From contig OY757019.1 in assembly GCA_963580285.1 (NCBI GenBank), positions 65,492,587 to 65,556,586 of the forward strand: a stretch of 64,000 nt of DNA, given 5' to 3'. A program made the translations under genes and the position numbers. The stretch's first letter is position 1, and each line of letters begins with the position of its first letter. The stretch comes from Lucinisca nassula. Its lineage: Eukaryota; Mollusca; Bivalvia; Lucinida; Lucinidae. Under the pieces are notes generated by a model. The model worked only from the letters and a program-made list of their open reading frames with translations, searched no databases and was not told the DNA's origin. Of the stretch, positions 12,252-23,171 are shown piece by piece.

Positions 12252-12454
12252 TCTATAAAGGGCTATCCTTTGGAAGCAAGGAATACACCACAGAACTGAA
12301 AATATGGAGTGTACATGTTTTCTGGGCCAGACTAGCTAGTTTCGGCCAATCAGGCCTCATCAGTGACCCTCAGATATTTTCTAAATTCCACAATGGAATC
12401 AATGATCCCAAAGGACAAGAAAATATAATCTACACTATGGTGTAGGGCAGGGAG
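12252..12454 (-). mobile_element. hammerhead-bearing short retroelement inserted in the Tc1 transposase
   Basis: This roughly 200-bp sequence is homologous to the element at 53384-53630 in the opposite orientation. It shares the 'tcctttggaagcaaggaata' segment, the 'gatcccaaaggacaagaaaa' segment and the hammerhead. It interrupts the transposase between NEYV and IQQNRIQN, which are contiguous in related proteins. Its 5' end (minus strand) is truncated by about 50 bp relative to the 53-kb copy. No clear target duplication is visible. Confidence 0.75.
12324..12369 (-). ncRNA. type I hammerhead ribozyme motif (HHR-2)
   Basis: On the minus strand, stem I is GGGTCA/TGGCCC (six pairs, one G-U). The CTGATGA core, stem II GGCC/GGCC with a 5-nt loop, GAAA, stem III ACTA/TAGT with a 2-nt loop and cleavage triplet GTC all follow. 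Stem I, stem II and the stem III loop differ from HHR-1 in sequence but still pair, which supports selection for the fold. Confidence 0.88.
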
Positions 12455-12806
12455 ATTCAACAAAACCGGATACAGAATCGGATTACGAGCATGCTCAGGA
12501 GATGTCGTACTGTAATTGATGCCCGTGGATGCCATACACGTTATTAGGCACGTTTGTCTAAACAAATTTGGAAATTTGTGAAAAATCAGTTGTCCGAATC
12601 CCTTTGTGTTACGGCAAATTTTGGGGGTGCCATGACGATTGCTGTTGTCACGCTTGAATGCAGTACCAGCTGACAAAATTAATCACTAGGTTTTGTGAAG
12701 GATACGTGTTCTATCATTATGTATCAAATTTGGATTCAGCTGATTAATTCATCCAAAAATTATTTTGCATTAAAAAAGTAATCCCTATCAAACTTTGAGT
12801 AGTATA

Positions 12807-12857
12807 TTTTTAGCTCTGGTGGCCAAGATGGCCAATCTTGGCCACCAGAGCTAAAAA
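12807..12857. repeat. perfect 23-bp palindrome with 5-nt loop
   Basis: The arms 12807-12829 and 12835-12857 are exact reverse complements and each contains 'tagctctggtggccaagat'. The palindrome starts directly at the right flank of Tc1. It is made of two inverted starts of the local pearl core unit. The duplicate near 15224 carries one mismatch. Confidence 0.9.
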
Positions 12858-13552
12858 TAGAAGCAGAATGGTTTGAGCAATTTTGGTAGAATGTCCCTGT
12901 GAAATCATTTCTAAATCCATCCACTGGTTAAGAAGAAGAAGTCATTTAGTGTTTTTTTATTTGTTTTTTTTTTTCAATTTTTAGCACTGGTGGCCATCTT
13001 ATTCATCCAAGCAGAACAGTCTGATCAATTTTGGTTGAGGGTCACCGAAGGAACATTCCTGTGCAGTTATTCCAATATCAATCCACTGCTTAAGGAGGAG
13101 GTCATTTAAAGGTTTTTCTACTTTTAGCTCCGGTGAGGGTTACCAAATAACATTCCTGTAAACTTATCCTGTAAAGTCCAATCAAAGTTTTGACATTTAA
13201 AGCTCTGGTAGCCATCTTCTTCATTTAAGTGGAAAGGTTTGAGCAATTTTGGTAGAGGGTAACCCAAGGAACATTCCTGTGAAATTATTTCAAAATCCAT
13301 ACACTGGTTAAGGGGGAGAGGTTAATTAAATGTTATTTTTAGCTCTTGGGCCATCTCTTTCACCTGAGGGGAACAATTTGAGCAATTTTGGTAGAGGGTC
13401 ACCCAAGGCACATTCCTGTGAAATTATTTCAAAATTTGTCCAGCAGTTTTGGAGAAGTTGTTTAAAGCAAAAGTTGATGACGGACAGATGCACAGATGAT
13501 GGACAAATACCAATCACAGTAGCTCACCTTGAGCACTTCATGCTCAGGTGTG

Positions 13553-13902
13553 CTAACAAGAGGGCCCAGAGGGCCCTGAATCGCTTACCTGAGCATTAGT
13601 GTCTCCAGTAAATTCAAGGCCCAAGGGCTATAATTTGAACAAACTTGGTAATGGTCCACTAGATGAAGCTTCATACCAAATATCAAAGACCTGGGCCTTC
13701 TGGTTTCCGACAAGAAGATTTTTAAAGGTTTTCCCTATATAAGCCTATGAAAAACCAAAGGGTCCCGGAAAGGGGGCCCTCTTGGCCCAGGGCTATAATT
13801 TGAACAATCTTGAAAGAGGTCCACTAGATGAAGCTTCACACCAAATACCAAAGATCTGGGCCTTGCGGATACAGAGAAGAAGATTTTTAAAGATTTTCCA
13901 TG
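13553..13902 (+). repeat. left end of a pearl-type array, duplicated at 15967-16316
   Basis: The left terminus 'aagagggcccagagggccct' plus 'gaatcgcttacctgagc' is followed by about two 166-bp core units. The array is interrupted at 13903 by the pogo-like element and continues after 17417. Confidence 0.75.
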
Positions 13903-13904
13903 TA

Positions 13905-14236
13905 CAGTATAGCTCCAATATATCGCGTTCCGATATTTCGCGATGTCCAATCTATCGCGGTCGCGACGTGGATCCCGTTTTTTTCCTTTAAAAATTCATA
14001 ATTAAAAAAAAAAAAATAGAGTTTTAAGTTGTTAAAATTTATTTAAAACCAGGTTAAACCAGGCCCCAACAGCGTTTGACTTTTCCCGGCCAGCGTCTGC
14101 TATTTGGCGCCAAAACCTAACCATTTACGAGATCGCAGAAAAGTCCGTTTTTATGATGCAAACATCTACCGTTAGATGTAGCTAATTGTCTGAGGAGGGA
14201 TTAAATCATTTTCACATTGATTGTGGATTAAATTTT
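13905..14236 (+). mobile_element. pogo/Tigger-like element, left part (cut by the tandem duplication)
   Basis: This is identical to the first 330 bp of the complete copy at 16319-17415. It starts with CAGTATAGCTCC after a TA. It stops at 14236, where the sequence jumps back into the Tc1 transposase. Confidence 0.75.
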
Positions 14237-15221
14237 GTGGCGAATGTCTAAAGAGCGATTCGATGGCGTGGATGTGACAGAGCATGATCGCTATGGAAAG
14301 GGGTCTGTCATGGTTTGGGCTGGGATAAACGTGAACGGTAACACTGACTTGTATGTCATTGATAACGGAACGTTAATGGCAGTGAGGTACTGTAATGATA
14401 TTCTTGATGAGTTTGTGAGACCATATGCAGTTGCTTTTGGCCCGGACTTTATTCTGATGGACGATAATACCTGTCCCAACCTAGCCGACGTCACTGATTC
14501 CTATCTGGAAAGTGAGACAATCGTTCGTATGGACTGGCCAACTCAGTCACCGCACTTAAATCCGATTGAGCATGCGCAGGACATGCTTCAGCGTGCTGTG
14601 TCAGCCCGACCTGTGCATCCAAGGACTTTACAGGAGCTAAAAGATGCATGGTTGCTGAATGAATACGTTCTATAAAGGGCTATCCTTTGGAAGCAAGGAA
14701 TACACCACAGAACTGAAAATATGGAGTGTACATGTTTTCTGGGCCAGACTAGCTAGTTTCGGCCAATCAGGCCTCATCAGTGACCCTCAGATATTTTCTA
14801 AATTCCACAATGGAATCAATGATCCCAAAGGACAAGAAAATATAATCTACACTATGGTGTAGGGCAGGGAGATTCAACAAAACCGGATACAGAATCGGAT
14901 TACGAGCATGCTCAGGAGATGTCGTACTGTAATTGATGCCCGTGGATGCCATACACGTTATTAGGCACGTTTGTCTAAACAAATTTGGAAATTTGTGAAA
15001 AATCAGTTGTCCGAATCCCTTTGTGTTACGGCAAATTTTGGGGGTGCCATGACGATTGCTGTTGTCACGCTTGAATGCAGTACCAGCTGACAAAATTAAT
15101 CACTAGGTTTTGTGAAGGATACGTGTTCTATCATTATGTATCAAATTTGGATTCAGCTGATTAATTCATCCAAAAATTATTTTGCATTAAAAAAGTAATC
15201 CCTATCAAACTTTGAGTAGTA
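14237..15221 (+). pseudogene. duplicated right half of the Tc1-like element and transposase
   Basis: This is the copy of 11820-12804 made by the tandem duplication. It contains the catalytic DDN and NPIEH segments (ORF 14235-14675), the same hammerhead-bearing insertion (14669-14871) and the right TIR ending at 15221. It lacks the left TIR and the DNA-binding domain, so it cannot be mobile alone. Confidence 0.88.
14741..14786 (-). ncRNA. hammerhead ribozyme motif, duplicate of HHR-2
   Basis: Identical to HHR-2 by the 2417-bp duplication; it is not independent evidence for the fold. Confidence 0.85.
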
Positions 15222-16318
15222 TATTTTTAGCTCTGGTGGCCAAGATGGCCAATCTTGGCCACCAGAGCGAAAAATAGAAGCAGAATGGTTTGAGCAATTT
15301 TGGTAGAATGTCCCTGTGAAATCATTTCTAAATCCATCCACTGGTTAAGAAGAAGAAGTCATTTAGTGTTTTTTTTTGTTTTTTTTTTCAATTTTTAGCT
15401 CTGGTGGCCATCTTATTCATCCAAGCAGAACAGTCTGATCAATTTTGGTTGAGGGTCACCGAAGGAACATTCCTGTGCAGTTATTCCAATATCAATCCAC
15501 TGCTTAAGGAGGAGGTCATTTAAAGGTTTTTCTACTTTTAGCTCCGGTGAGGGTCACCAAATAACATTCCTGTAAACTTATCCTGTAAAGTCCAATCAAA
15601 GTTTTGACATTTAAAGCTCTGGTAGCCATCTTCTTCATTTAAGTGGAAAGGTTTGAGCAATTTTGGTAGAGGGTAACCCAAGGAACATTCCTGTGAAATT
15701 ATTTCAAAATCCATACACTGGTTAAGGGGGAGAGGTTAATTAAATGTTATTTTTAGCTCTTGGGCCATCTCTTTCACCTGAGGGGAACAATTTGAGCAAT
15801 TTTGGTAGAGGGTCACCCAAGGCACATTCCTGTGAAATTATTTCAAAATTTGTCCAGCAGTTTTGGAGAAGTTGTTTAAAGCAAAAGTTGATGACGGACA
15901 GATGCACAGATGATGGACAAATACCAATCACAGTAGCTCACCTTGAGCACTTCATGCTCAGGTGTGCTAACAAGAGGGCCCAGAGGGCCCTGAATCGCTT
16001 ACCTGAGCATTAGTGTCTCCAGTAAATTCAAGGCCCAAGGGCTATAATTTGAACAAACTTGGTAATGGTCCACTAGATGAAGCTTCATACCAAATATCAA
16101 AGACCTGGGCCTTCTGGTTTCCGACAAGAAGATTTTTAAAGGTTTTCCCTATATAAGCCTATGAAAAACCAAAGGGTCCCGGAAAGGGGGCCCTCTTGGC
16201 CCAGGGCTATAATTTGAACAATCTTGAAAGAGGTCCACTAGATGAAGCTTCACACCAAATACCAAAGATCTGGGCCTTGCGGATACAGAGAAGAAGATTT
16301 TTAAAGATTTTCCATGTA

Positions 16319-17415
16319 CAGTATAGCTCCAATATATCGCGTTCCGATATTTCGCGATGTCCAATCTATCGCGGTCGCGACGTGGATCCCGTTTTTTTCC
16401 TTTAAAAATTCATAATTAAAAAAAAAAATAGAGTTTTAAGTTGTTAAAATTTATTTAAAACCAGGTTAAACCAGGCCCCAACAGCGTTTGACTTTTCCCG
16501 GCCAGCGTCTGCTATTTGGCGCCAAAACCTAACCATTTACGAGATAGCAGAAAAATCCGTTTTTATGATGCAAACATCTACCGTTAGATGTAGCTAATTG
16601 TCTTAGGAGGGATTAAATCATTTTCACATTGATTGTGGATTAAATTTTATGATTGGGGAATAAACGGAAATTAGAGACATAACTTGACCATATTTTCACA
16701 CCTTATCGACATGCACTGCAGGGTGGCAATTATATGACAGGGATTAACAATAGTGTCATACCTGAACCGTAATAAATACACAGATGGTTTGTCTCTCAAT
16801 TGACAGTGCAGCAATTATTGCAATTTACTTACTGGTCTAGTTTTACCTTATTTAAGGACTCAAAAGTTGTAGACGATCTTTTTACACTTGCCCGCAATCA
16901 AAACACAATAAAATGATAGTTTTGCTGTTGTGTAGTTTTTCGGCTCGTGGTAGACGTTAAATATTTTTTTTCCAATCGCTACTTTTAATAATTCTGAGAT
17001 CTGGCAAGCCAAGGGAAACAACTAGAATTGCTTTAGCGCTTAGCGCTTATGGTAGTTGCGCCCCTTGGCCGTCACCCGTTACGCAAATCCAAAATGGCGT
17101 CCTGTTTTGACATTTTAGCAATCACATGTTTTCAGACGCAGATTTTCAGCTGTTCTCGAATGTAAGTTAATTGGTAGACACAGTCCCCTTTGCTTGTTCT
17201 GCCACTGAGTAATTCTGAACCTACTTTAATGGTGAAATACGGCCGATAGCATTACTGACAGCCATTAGTGTGGATTGATAAACGGTTCTCACCAAACTAT
17301 CACAGCGACTTGTAGTGGCATCTCGGCAAACTACCGCGAATTATATCGCGCTCCGACCACATCGCGGTTTTCAGGCTATGGCCCCCGACTACCGCGATAT
17401 ATTGGAGCTATACTG
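16319..17415 (+). mobile_element. non-autonomous pogo/Tigger-like DNA transposon
   Basis: The 23-bp terminal inverted repeats (CAGTATAGCTCCAATATATC, then GCG, at 16319; reverse complement ending at 17415) are flanked by TA on both sides. Subterminal TCGCG/CGCGA motifs recur at both ends. The 1.1-kb interior has no transposase ORF, so it would depend on a transposase encoded elsewhere. It sits in a pearl core: the flanks 'attttccatg' and 'taagcctacg' rejoin to a normal unit. Confidence 0.82.
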
Positions 17416-17417
17416 TA

Positions 17418-20147
17418 TAAGCCTACGTAAAACCAAAGGCCCCAGGGGTGGGGGCATTTTTGGCCCCAGGGCTATAATTTTAACAATCTTGGTAGAGGTC
17501 TACTAGTTGAAGCTTCATATCAAATAGCATACAGCAGGGCCTTGTGGTATCAGAGAAGAAGAATTTTAAATATTTTCCCTAATTAAGCCTATGAAAAACC
17601 AAAGGGTCCCAGGGTGGGGGCATTTTTGGTCCTAGGGCTATAATTTGAAAATCTTGATAGAGGTCCAATAGATGAAGCTTCACACCAAATATCTAAGACC
17701 TTGGCCTTGCAGTTTCTGAGAAGAAGTTTCTTTAAAGATTTTCCCTACATAAGCCTATGTAAAACCAAAGGCCCCCTGGGACATTTTTGGCCCCAGGGCT
17801 AAAATTTGAACAATCTTGGTAGAGGTCCATTAGATGAAGCTTCACACCAAATATCAATGACCTGGGCCTTGTGGTTTTAGAGAAGGAAAGTTATAAAGAT
17901 TTCCCCTACATAAGCTTAGGTAAAACCAAAGGCCCCCCCTGGGCTGGGGCATTTTTGGCCCTAAGGCTATAATTTGAACAATCTTGGTAGAGGTCCCCTA
18001 GGTGAAGCTTCATACCAAATATCAAAGACCTGGGCCTTGTGGTTTCAGAGAAGAAGATTTTTAAAGGTTTCCCTATATAAGCATATGAAAAACCAAAGGG
18101 TCCAAGGGTGGGGCCATTTTCAGCCCAAGGGCTATAATTTGTACAATCTTGAAAGAGGTCCACTAGATGAAGCTTCACACCAAATATCAAAGATCTGGGC
18201 CTTGCGGTTTCAGAGAAGAAGATTTTTAAAGATTTTCCCTGTCTAAGCCTATGTAAAACCAAAGGCCCCCGGTTCAGGGGCATTTTTGGCCCCAAGGCTA
18301 TAATTTGAACAATCTTAGTAAAAGTCCACCAGGTAAAGCTTCACAAATAATATTAAAGACCTGGGCTTTGTGGTTTCAGAGAAGAAGATTTTTTAATGAT
18401 TTTCCCTATATAAGCCTATGTAAAACCATAGGCCCCCGGTCGGGGGCATTTTGGCCCCAGGGCTATAATTTGAACAATCTTGGTAGAGGTCCACTAGATG
18501 AAGCTTCACACCAAATATCAAAGATCTGGGCCTTGCGGTTTTAGAAAAGAATATTTTTAAAGATTTTCCCTGTATAAGCCTATGTAAAACCAAAGGCCCC
18601 CTGGGCGGGCACATTTTTGGCCCCAAGGCTATAATTTGAACAATCTTAGTAATGGTCCACCATGTAAAGCTTCACACATAATATTAAAGACCTGGGCCTT
18701 GTGGTTTCAGAGAAGAAGATTTTTTAATGATTTTCCCTATATAAGCCTATGTAAAACCTTAGGCCCCCGGGCGTGGGCATTTTGGCCCCCAGGGCTATTA
18801 TTTGAACAATCTTGGTAGAAGTCCACCAGATGAAGCTTCACACCAAATATCAAAGAAGTGGGCCTTGCAGTTTCAGAGAAGAAGATTTTTAAAGATTTTC
18901 CCTGTATAAGCCTATGTAAAACCAAAGGCCCCCGGGTCCGGGCATTTTTGACCCCAAGGCTATAATTTGAACAATCTTAGTAAAGGTCCACCAGGTAAAG
19001 CTTCACACATAATATTTAAGACCTGGGCTTTGTGGTTTCAGAGAAGAAGATTTTTTAATGATTTTCCCTATATAAGCCTATGTAAAACCATAGGCCCCCG
19101 GGCGGGGGCATTTTGGCCCCAGGGCTATAATTTGAACAATCTCGGTGGAGGTCCACAAGATGAAGCTTCACACCAAATATCAAAGTAGAAGTAAAACAAA
19201 GATCAGGAATTGATACAATTAACTTACTCCATCCATAAAAGACACCAAAGGGAAAGAAATACAAACATTAAGCGACCAGACCATAATGGAAACCTAAACA
19301 AAGGAAGGCCATATGGACAGTTACTTTCCCACAAAATGGCCATATGGCCATCCAAAATTAAAAGACACAAGTTATACACACAGTAAGTAACAAACAACAA
19401 CATAAATAAATCGCCACAGAAGAGCCGCCTTGGAACGGTCAGTGGAAGATTTCCACTGGGGGGCTTAAATCGATTTTACGTGGCCACAATCCTCGCCCTT
19501 ACTTCCGTCGCGATTTAGACAAACAACAAAGATCTGGGCCTTGCGGTTTCAGAGAAGAATATTTTTAAAGATTTTCCCTGTATAAGCCAATGTAAAATCA
19601 AAGGCCCCCGGGGCGGGGACATTCTTGGCCCTAAGGCTATAATTTGAACAATCTTAGTAATGGTCCACCAGGTAAAGCTTCACACATAATATTAAAGACA
19701 TGGGCCTTGTGGTTTCAGAGAAGAAGATTTTTTAATGATTTTCCCTATATAAGCCTATTTAAAACCATAGGCCCCCGGGGCGGGGGCATTTTGGCCCCAA
19801 GGGCTATAATTTGAACAATCTTGGTAGTAGTCCACTAGATGAAGCTTCACACCAAATATCAAAGATCTGGGCCTTGAGGTTTTAGATAAGAAGATTTTTA
19901 AAGTTTTCGTTTAAAAAATCTATTTTTAGCTCCTGTGACCCAGATGTGCAATGGACCAGAACCATTTGAACAATTTTGAAAGGGGACCACCGAAGGATCA
20001 TTGTTGTGAAGTTTGGTCGAAATCCGATCAGGGGTTTAGGAGGAGATGTCATTTGAAGAAAAAGTTTACGCACACACGCACGCACTGACGACGGACGAAA
20101 AGTGATCACAAAAGCTTACATTGTCACTACCTCACAGGTGAGCTAAA
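17418..20147 (+). repeat. pearl-type array, continuation to its right terminus
   Basis: About fourteen 166-bp core units (diagnostic 'gctataatttgaacaatctt' and 'tcagagaagaagatttttaa') are followed by a right domain (19915-20060), short tandem 'acgcacgcac' sequence and the terminal hairpin at 20120-20147, then CTAAAA. A PLE fragment is inserted at 19186-19526. ORFs of 60-130 codons in both strands are by-products of the unit. Confidence 0.85.
19186..19526 (-). mobile_element. PLE 3' UTR fragment (copy d) with 5-bp target duplication
   Basis: This is 341 bp of the PLE 3' UTR in minus orientation, inserted in a pearl core. The flanking CAAAG at 19181-19185 and 19527-19531 is a target duplication, and removing the insert and one CAAAG restores 'ccaaatatcaaagatctggg'. 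It is strongly 5' truncated and carries no coding sequence. Confidence 0.85.
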
Positions 20148-20325
20148 AACACACACAAAAAAGATTGTTGTTGCTACTTCCAGCTTCAGAATTTTCTCAA
20201 ATGAATAATCATTCTTATTTCATTTCATTCTTTAATAACATAAAAATTATGCTTTCATAATAATTATGCTTTTATGGAGAAATATTCAAAACGCTGTCTG
20301 AAAGATCATATAACAGAGCACTCAC

Positions 20326-20460
20326 CTGCAGGCCCTGTATTTGCTGCAAAGGTTGTTGTTGAATTGTCTGCTGTAGTGTTGACTGCTGGACCGTCTGCTG
20401 CAAGGCCTGTTGAAGTTGTACTGGCTGCTGATATATCTGGTGAACATTCTGAAGCTGTTG
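20326..20460 (-). CDS. internal exon, glutamine-rich (probable capicua-like gene, downstream exon)
   Basis: A 135-bp minus-strand exon of 45 codons (phase 0 at both ends). A strong acceptor (pyrimidine-rich GTTTTTTGTTTACAG) precedes 20460 and a consensus donor (CAG/GTGAGT) follows 20326. It encodes QQLQNVHQIYQQPVQLQQAL and on to QIQGLQ; 22 of 45 residues are Gln. Strand, phase and composition match the end of the large exon at 49385-51033, so I place both in one gene with a roughly 29-kb repeat-filled gap. Gln-rich segments of this kind usually lie in activation or co-regulator-binding regions of nuclear proteins. The function of this segment is unknown. Confidence 0.72.
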
Positions 20461-21770
20461 CTGTAAACAAAAAACTTGTGCTGACAGACAAGTGCAATCT
20501 CCTCTCATTTCACATAACAGATTCAACATTTAAGGACATTCCAATGATTACTAAAGGACTTATGCTGATGACAAGGTCAAAAACATGTTTTTCATCAATC
20601 AAGGGGAGATAAACCAACATCACCAGTTTTCGAGCTTATCTTAACTTCATCTCCAACCTACTTATATGTGATTTGATCAAAACTAAACACCTTATGGTGC
20701 TGACAAGGTCCAAAATAGGCATTAGCAGCAAAGTATGGGACATATCACTATGAGTAATATGCGAACATTTTTAGTTTTCGAATTCATTCAAGCCTTTGTC
20801 CCTAACTCACTGATATGTAAGTTTCAGGAAGATCCAATCAAAACTTAAGGACTTAGAGTGATGACAATGTCAACTGGAAGCACAAGTGGGCCACAATCAC
20901 CCGCCTGGATGAGGCTGATCATACATGGCCTCAGTGGCCATCTTCTCTATCTGATCACATAGCTTTTATCAATCCTGAATCTGCATGTTGTCTTGATGCC
21001 TGCACCACTTAGTCTGATTTTGGATTCAGGAAGAAACAATGATTTTAGCAATTCTGAAACTCCATATTGCCCCCATTGTCTCACACTGTCTTACAGCTTA
21101 ATCAGTCTAAATGTTAATAAGCAGATGTGGTTTGAAGGTTGGCCATCTTGGATAGCAGAACACAACGATTTTAGAAATTCTGAATCTCCATGACACCCTA
21201 TGCCTCTCATCAAGTCCAATCTAAGTTCTGACTTACAGTTTGAGAGGAGATGTCATCTGAACAATTTCATAATAGCTCCAATGATGGCCACTTCGGATAT
21301 CAAACGAAACGGTTTTAGCAATTATGAATTCTGCCTCCCTACAAGTTCCAACTAAGTTTCAACTGAAGTCACTATTGCCCAGACAACATTTTCCCCATTT
21401 TATGTTTATGGGAGACTAAAGGGCAAGTAACTCCAAAGTAAAATGCCCAAAGTTCCAAAGGGCCATAACTCAAGAAAAAAAATTCAGATTTTTTCCAGAA
21501 GTTAATCAGTTCATCTACTCATCATCCTGAATCAGTCTGTAAAGTTTCAGGGCAATAGCTCAAATAATTTTTTTAGATATTTTGATGTCAACGTTTCAAA
21601 GGGTCATAACTAAAGTAAAAATCAAAGTACTGAAAGTACTGATGAAAGTTGATTTATGAGGAATAATTATTATGATAACAATGTCAGTTGTAGATCAAGC
21701 AGTTATCTAAATATTTTGTTGAGAAGGTCCCAGAGGGTTAAAAAACTCGACGTAGAAAAAAAATGATTCA
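20461..21770. repeat. intronic sequence with diverged ~140-bp repeats
   Basis: Phrases such as 'agtttcaggaagatccaatc' and 'tgatgacaaggtcaa' recur between 20560 and 21600 and at 1880-1990. This suggests an old pearl-like element with strongly diverged units. No coding sequence was found. Confidence 0.5.
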
Positions 21771-23171
21771 TCAATTGTTTAGAGTGTAACTACATGTCAA
21801 CCCTTGTGGATCATTTTTCTCTTCTCCAAGAGAAAGGGGGAAAAGAGATAGAAGAGATAGTAGAGGAGATGAAAGTGAGTGACAGCAGAGAAAGAGGAAA
21901 ATGAATGGAAGTGTAGAAACAGAAGAAATAACAACAACCCCCCCCCCCCAACACACACACACACCCTCGCTACCATTACCTGCTGCAAGGACAACGGGCC
22001 TTGCCCAAATATAAGTCAATATCAGCTGGATTCCCCAGTGACAAAAGATACACATCACCTTTGCCTTACCCAACCATCCCCACGAAAAAAAGGAAGAAAG
22101 GAAGAAAGATAAACGTGTCTGCTAATTTCTTCATGGTAAAACCATAAATTTATAAATTAGCTCAGTACATTCTGTGCTTGTTTCATCTGCTAAAAATCTT
22201 AAAGAGAAGTTCTCCCAGCGGGCACATGACGTCTTAGCAACGTCGCATCAACATCGCGTTGATACGAATATGCACATATGTTGTGCAGCTGCTCGGAGCT
22301 ATGTTCCTTCTGGCTTAAAGAGGAGAATAACTTGAGGAAAAAAAAAAAGATCCTTTTTAAATCATTTGATTTAGACATTGTAACCCTGATCAGAAGCCAC
22401 GTATAGGGAACTTCAGACTGTCTACCCAAGGTGAATAAAAATACATTTATTCCAACCTGTACAATAACCCATACATGCCAATTGTTTCAATACTGGGACA
22501 TTCGGAAACACAGATTAGAGGCCACAGAATGTAGCGTCTGGTCTGTCTTCACTATTTGCTAAAAGTTCGGAACTTGACTTAAAACTCACAGCTTAAAGCC
22601 TTGAACAACACATATTTTGTAATTTGAGCTCTCGAAAGCAGGTGAATACGTAACTGTGTTCGTTGCGGTCAGTAAAGGGTAGTTTAGTTGGCCACTGATA
22701 AACACAGAGAAGCGATCTAACCCTTTTAACCCTGTAGACCGGTGCAGACGCGGAGGTAGAAATACACTGTATCTATGCAAACCTTGCAGATCCTGATAAG
22801 CCGGCACGTAGCTAGCAAGAATCTACATGTACACTGTTTGCCATCATGTCAGTGAACTACTCAGAAATCCCTTCCTATAAGAATATATTCAAAGCGAGAA
22901 GAGTCCTGTTCAGAAACCCAGGGATGAAAGAGTAAAATCTCAAACCAGTTGCATAAGCGCATAGGAAAATAGTCCCAGAGTATTGTTTTCTTTTCAGAAT
23001 TAGTCTTTCTGTGTCAATATATATTCAATCCGAATAAAGTCTCGAAAAATGAAATATTTTGAAAGGCGTTCCGTGCCTGCAAAATTAATTTTCAAGAGTT
23101 CCTTTGGAATATTTTATGCAGCGCAGGAACATCGGAAGTGGAGTAACGCGATCCAGTACCAGAAGTAGAAA
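21771..23171. other. unique-looking intronic sequence with low-complexity tracts
   Basis: A purine-rich tract lies at 21826-21905, followed by a C run and (AC)n at 21941-21965. A segment at 22210-22270 with CAAC/GTTG inversions looks like the end of an old inverted-repeat element. No convincing exon or RNA gene was seen. Confidence 0.45.

Larger units (their letters stand above)
11307..12547 (+). pseudogene. Tc1-like transposase, inactivated
   Basis: A cut-and-paste transposase would bind the TIRs and insert at TA. The ATG at 11307 starts an N-terminal HTH region (SQRRIAGILNVSQSMVSRMW). The frame shifts near 11490 and again near 11750, and an insertion at 12252-12454 splits the C-terminus, which resumes as IQQNRIQNRI and ends at 12547. 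The catalytic segment shows DDN near 12048 and NPIEH near 12150, with 34 residues between the second D and E. The first catalytic position, normally Asp in the DESRF context, reads FTEESRF, so Asp is replaced by Glu. With two frameshifts, an insertion and a lost catalytic residue, this is dead. Confidence 0.88.
10704..12804 (+). mobile_element. Tc1/mariner-like DNA transposon with TA target duplication
   Basis: The terminal inverted repeats are 'tactactcaaagtttgatag' at 10704 and its reverse complement ending at 12804. They match over about 30 bp and are flanked by TA at 10702-10703 and 12805-12806. Inside is a broken DD34E transposase (11307-12547). The 2.1-kb length is unusually long for the family because a 600-bp leader, itself containing a hammerhead motif, and a 200-bp hammerhead-bearing insertion at 12252-12454 lie within it. 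A second copy of its right half is present through the tandem duplication (14237-15221). Confidence 0.88.
10275..13552 (+). repeat. pearl-type element (family with 'ttttagctctggtggcc' units), interrupted by Tc1
   Basis: The left terminus 'acaagagggccatgatggcc' plus 'ctggatcgctcacctg' lies at 10275-10315. Core units of about 150 bp ('gagcaattttggtagagggt', 'acattcctgtgaaatt') lie at 10360-10703 and again at 12805-13440. An ACRG-like tail and terminal hairpin are at 13485-13552. The Tc1 element at 10704-12804 sits inside a core unit. Removing it together with one TA rebuilds an uninterrupted unit that matches 10549-10577. Confidence 0.7.
11820..16648 (+). repeat. 2.4-kb direct tandem duplication
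   Basis: 11820-14236 (2417 bp) is repeated as 14237-16648 (2412 bp). The copies are almost identical: a few substitutions, for example in the codons near 12013/14430, plus poly-A and poly-T length differences. The left breakpoint lies inside the Tc1 transposase and the right one inside the pogo-like element, so neither transposon made the duplication. It is very young, or it is an assembly artefact. Confidence 0.92.

Noticed and set aside
22586..22807. 73-codon minus-strand ORF as a gene
   Set aside because: No start context, splice signals or recognisable motifs; length is within chance.
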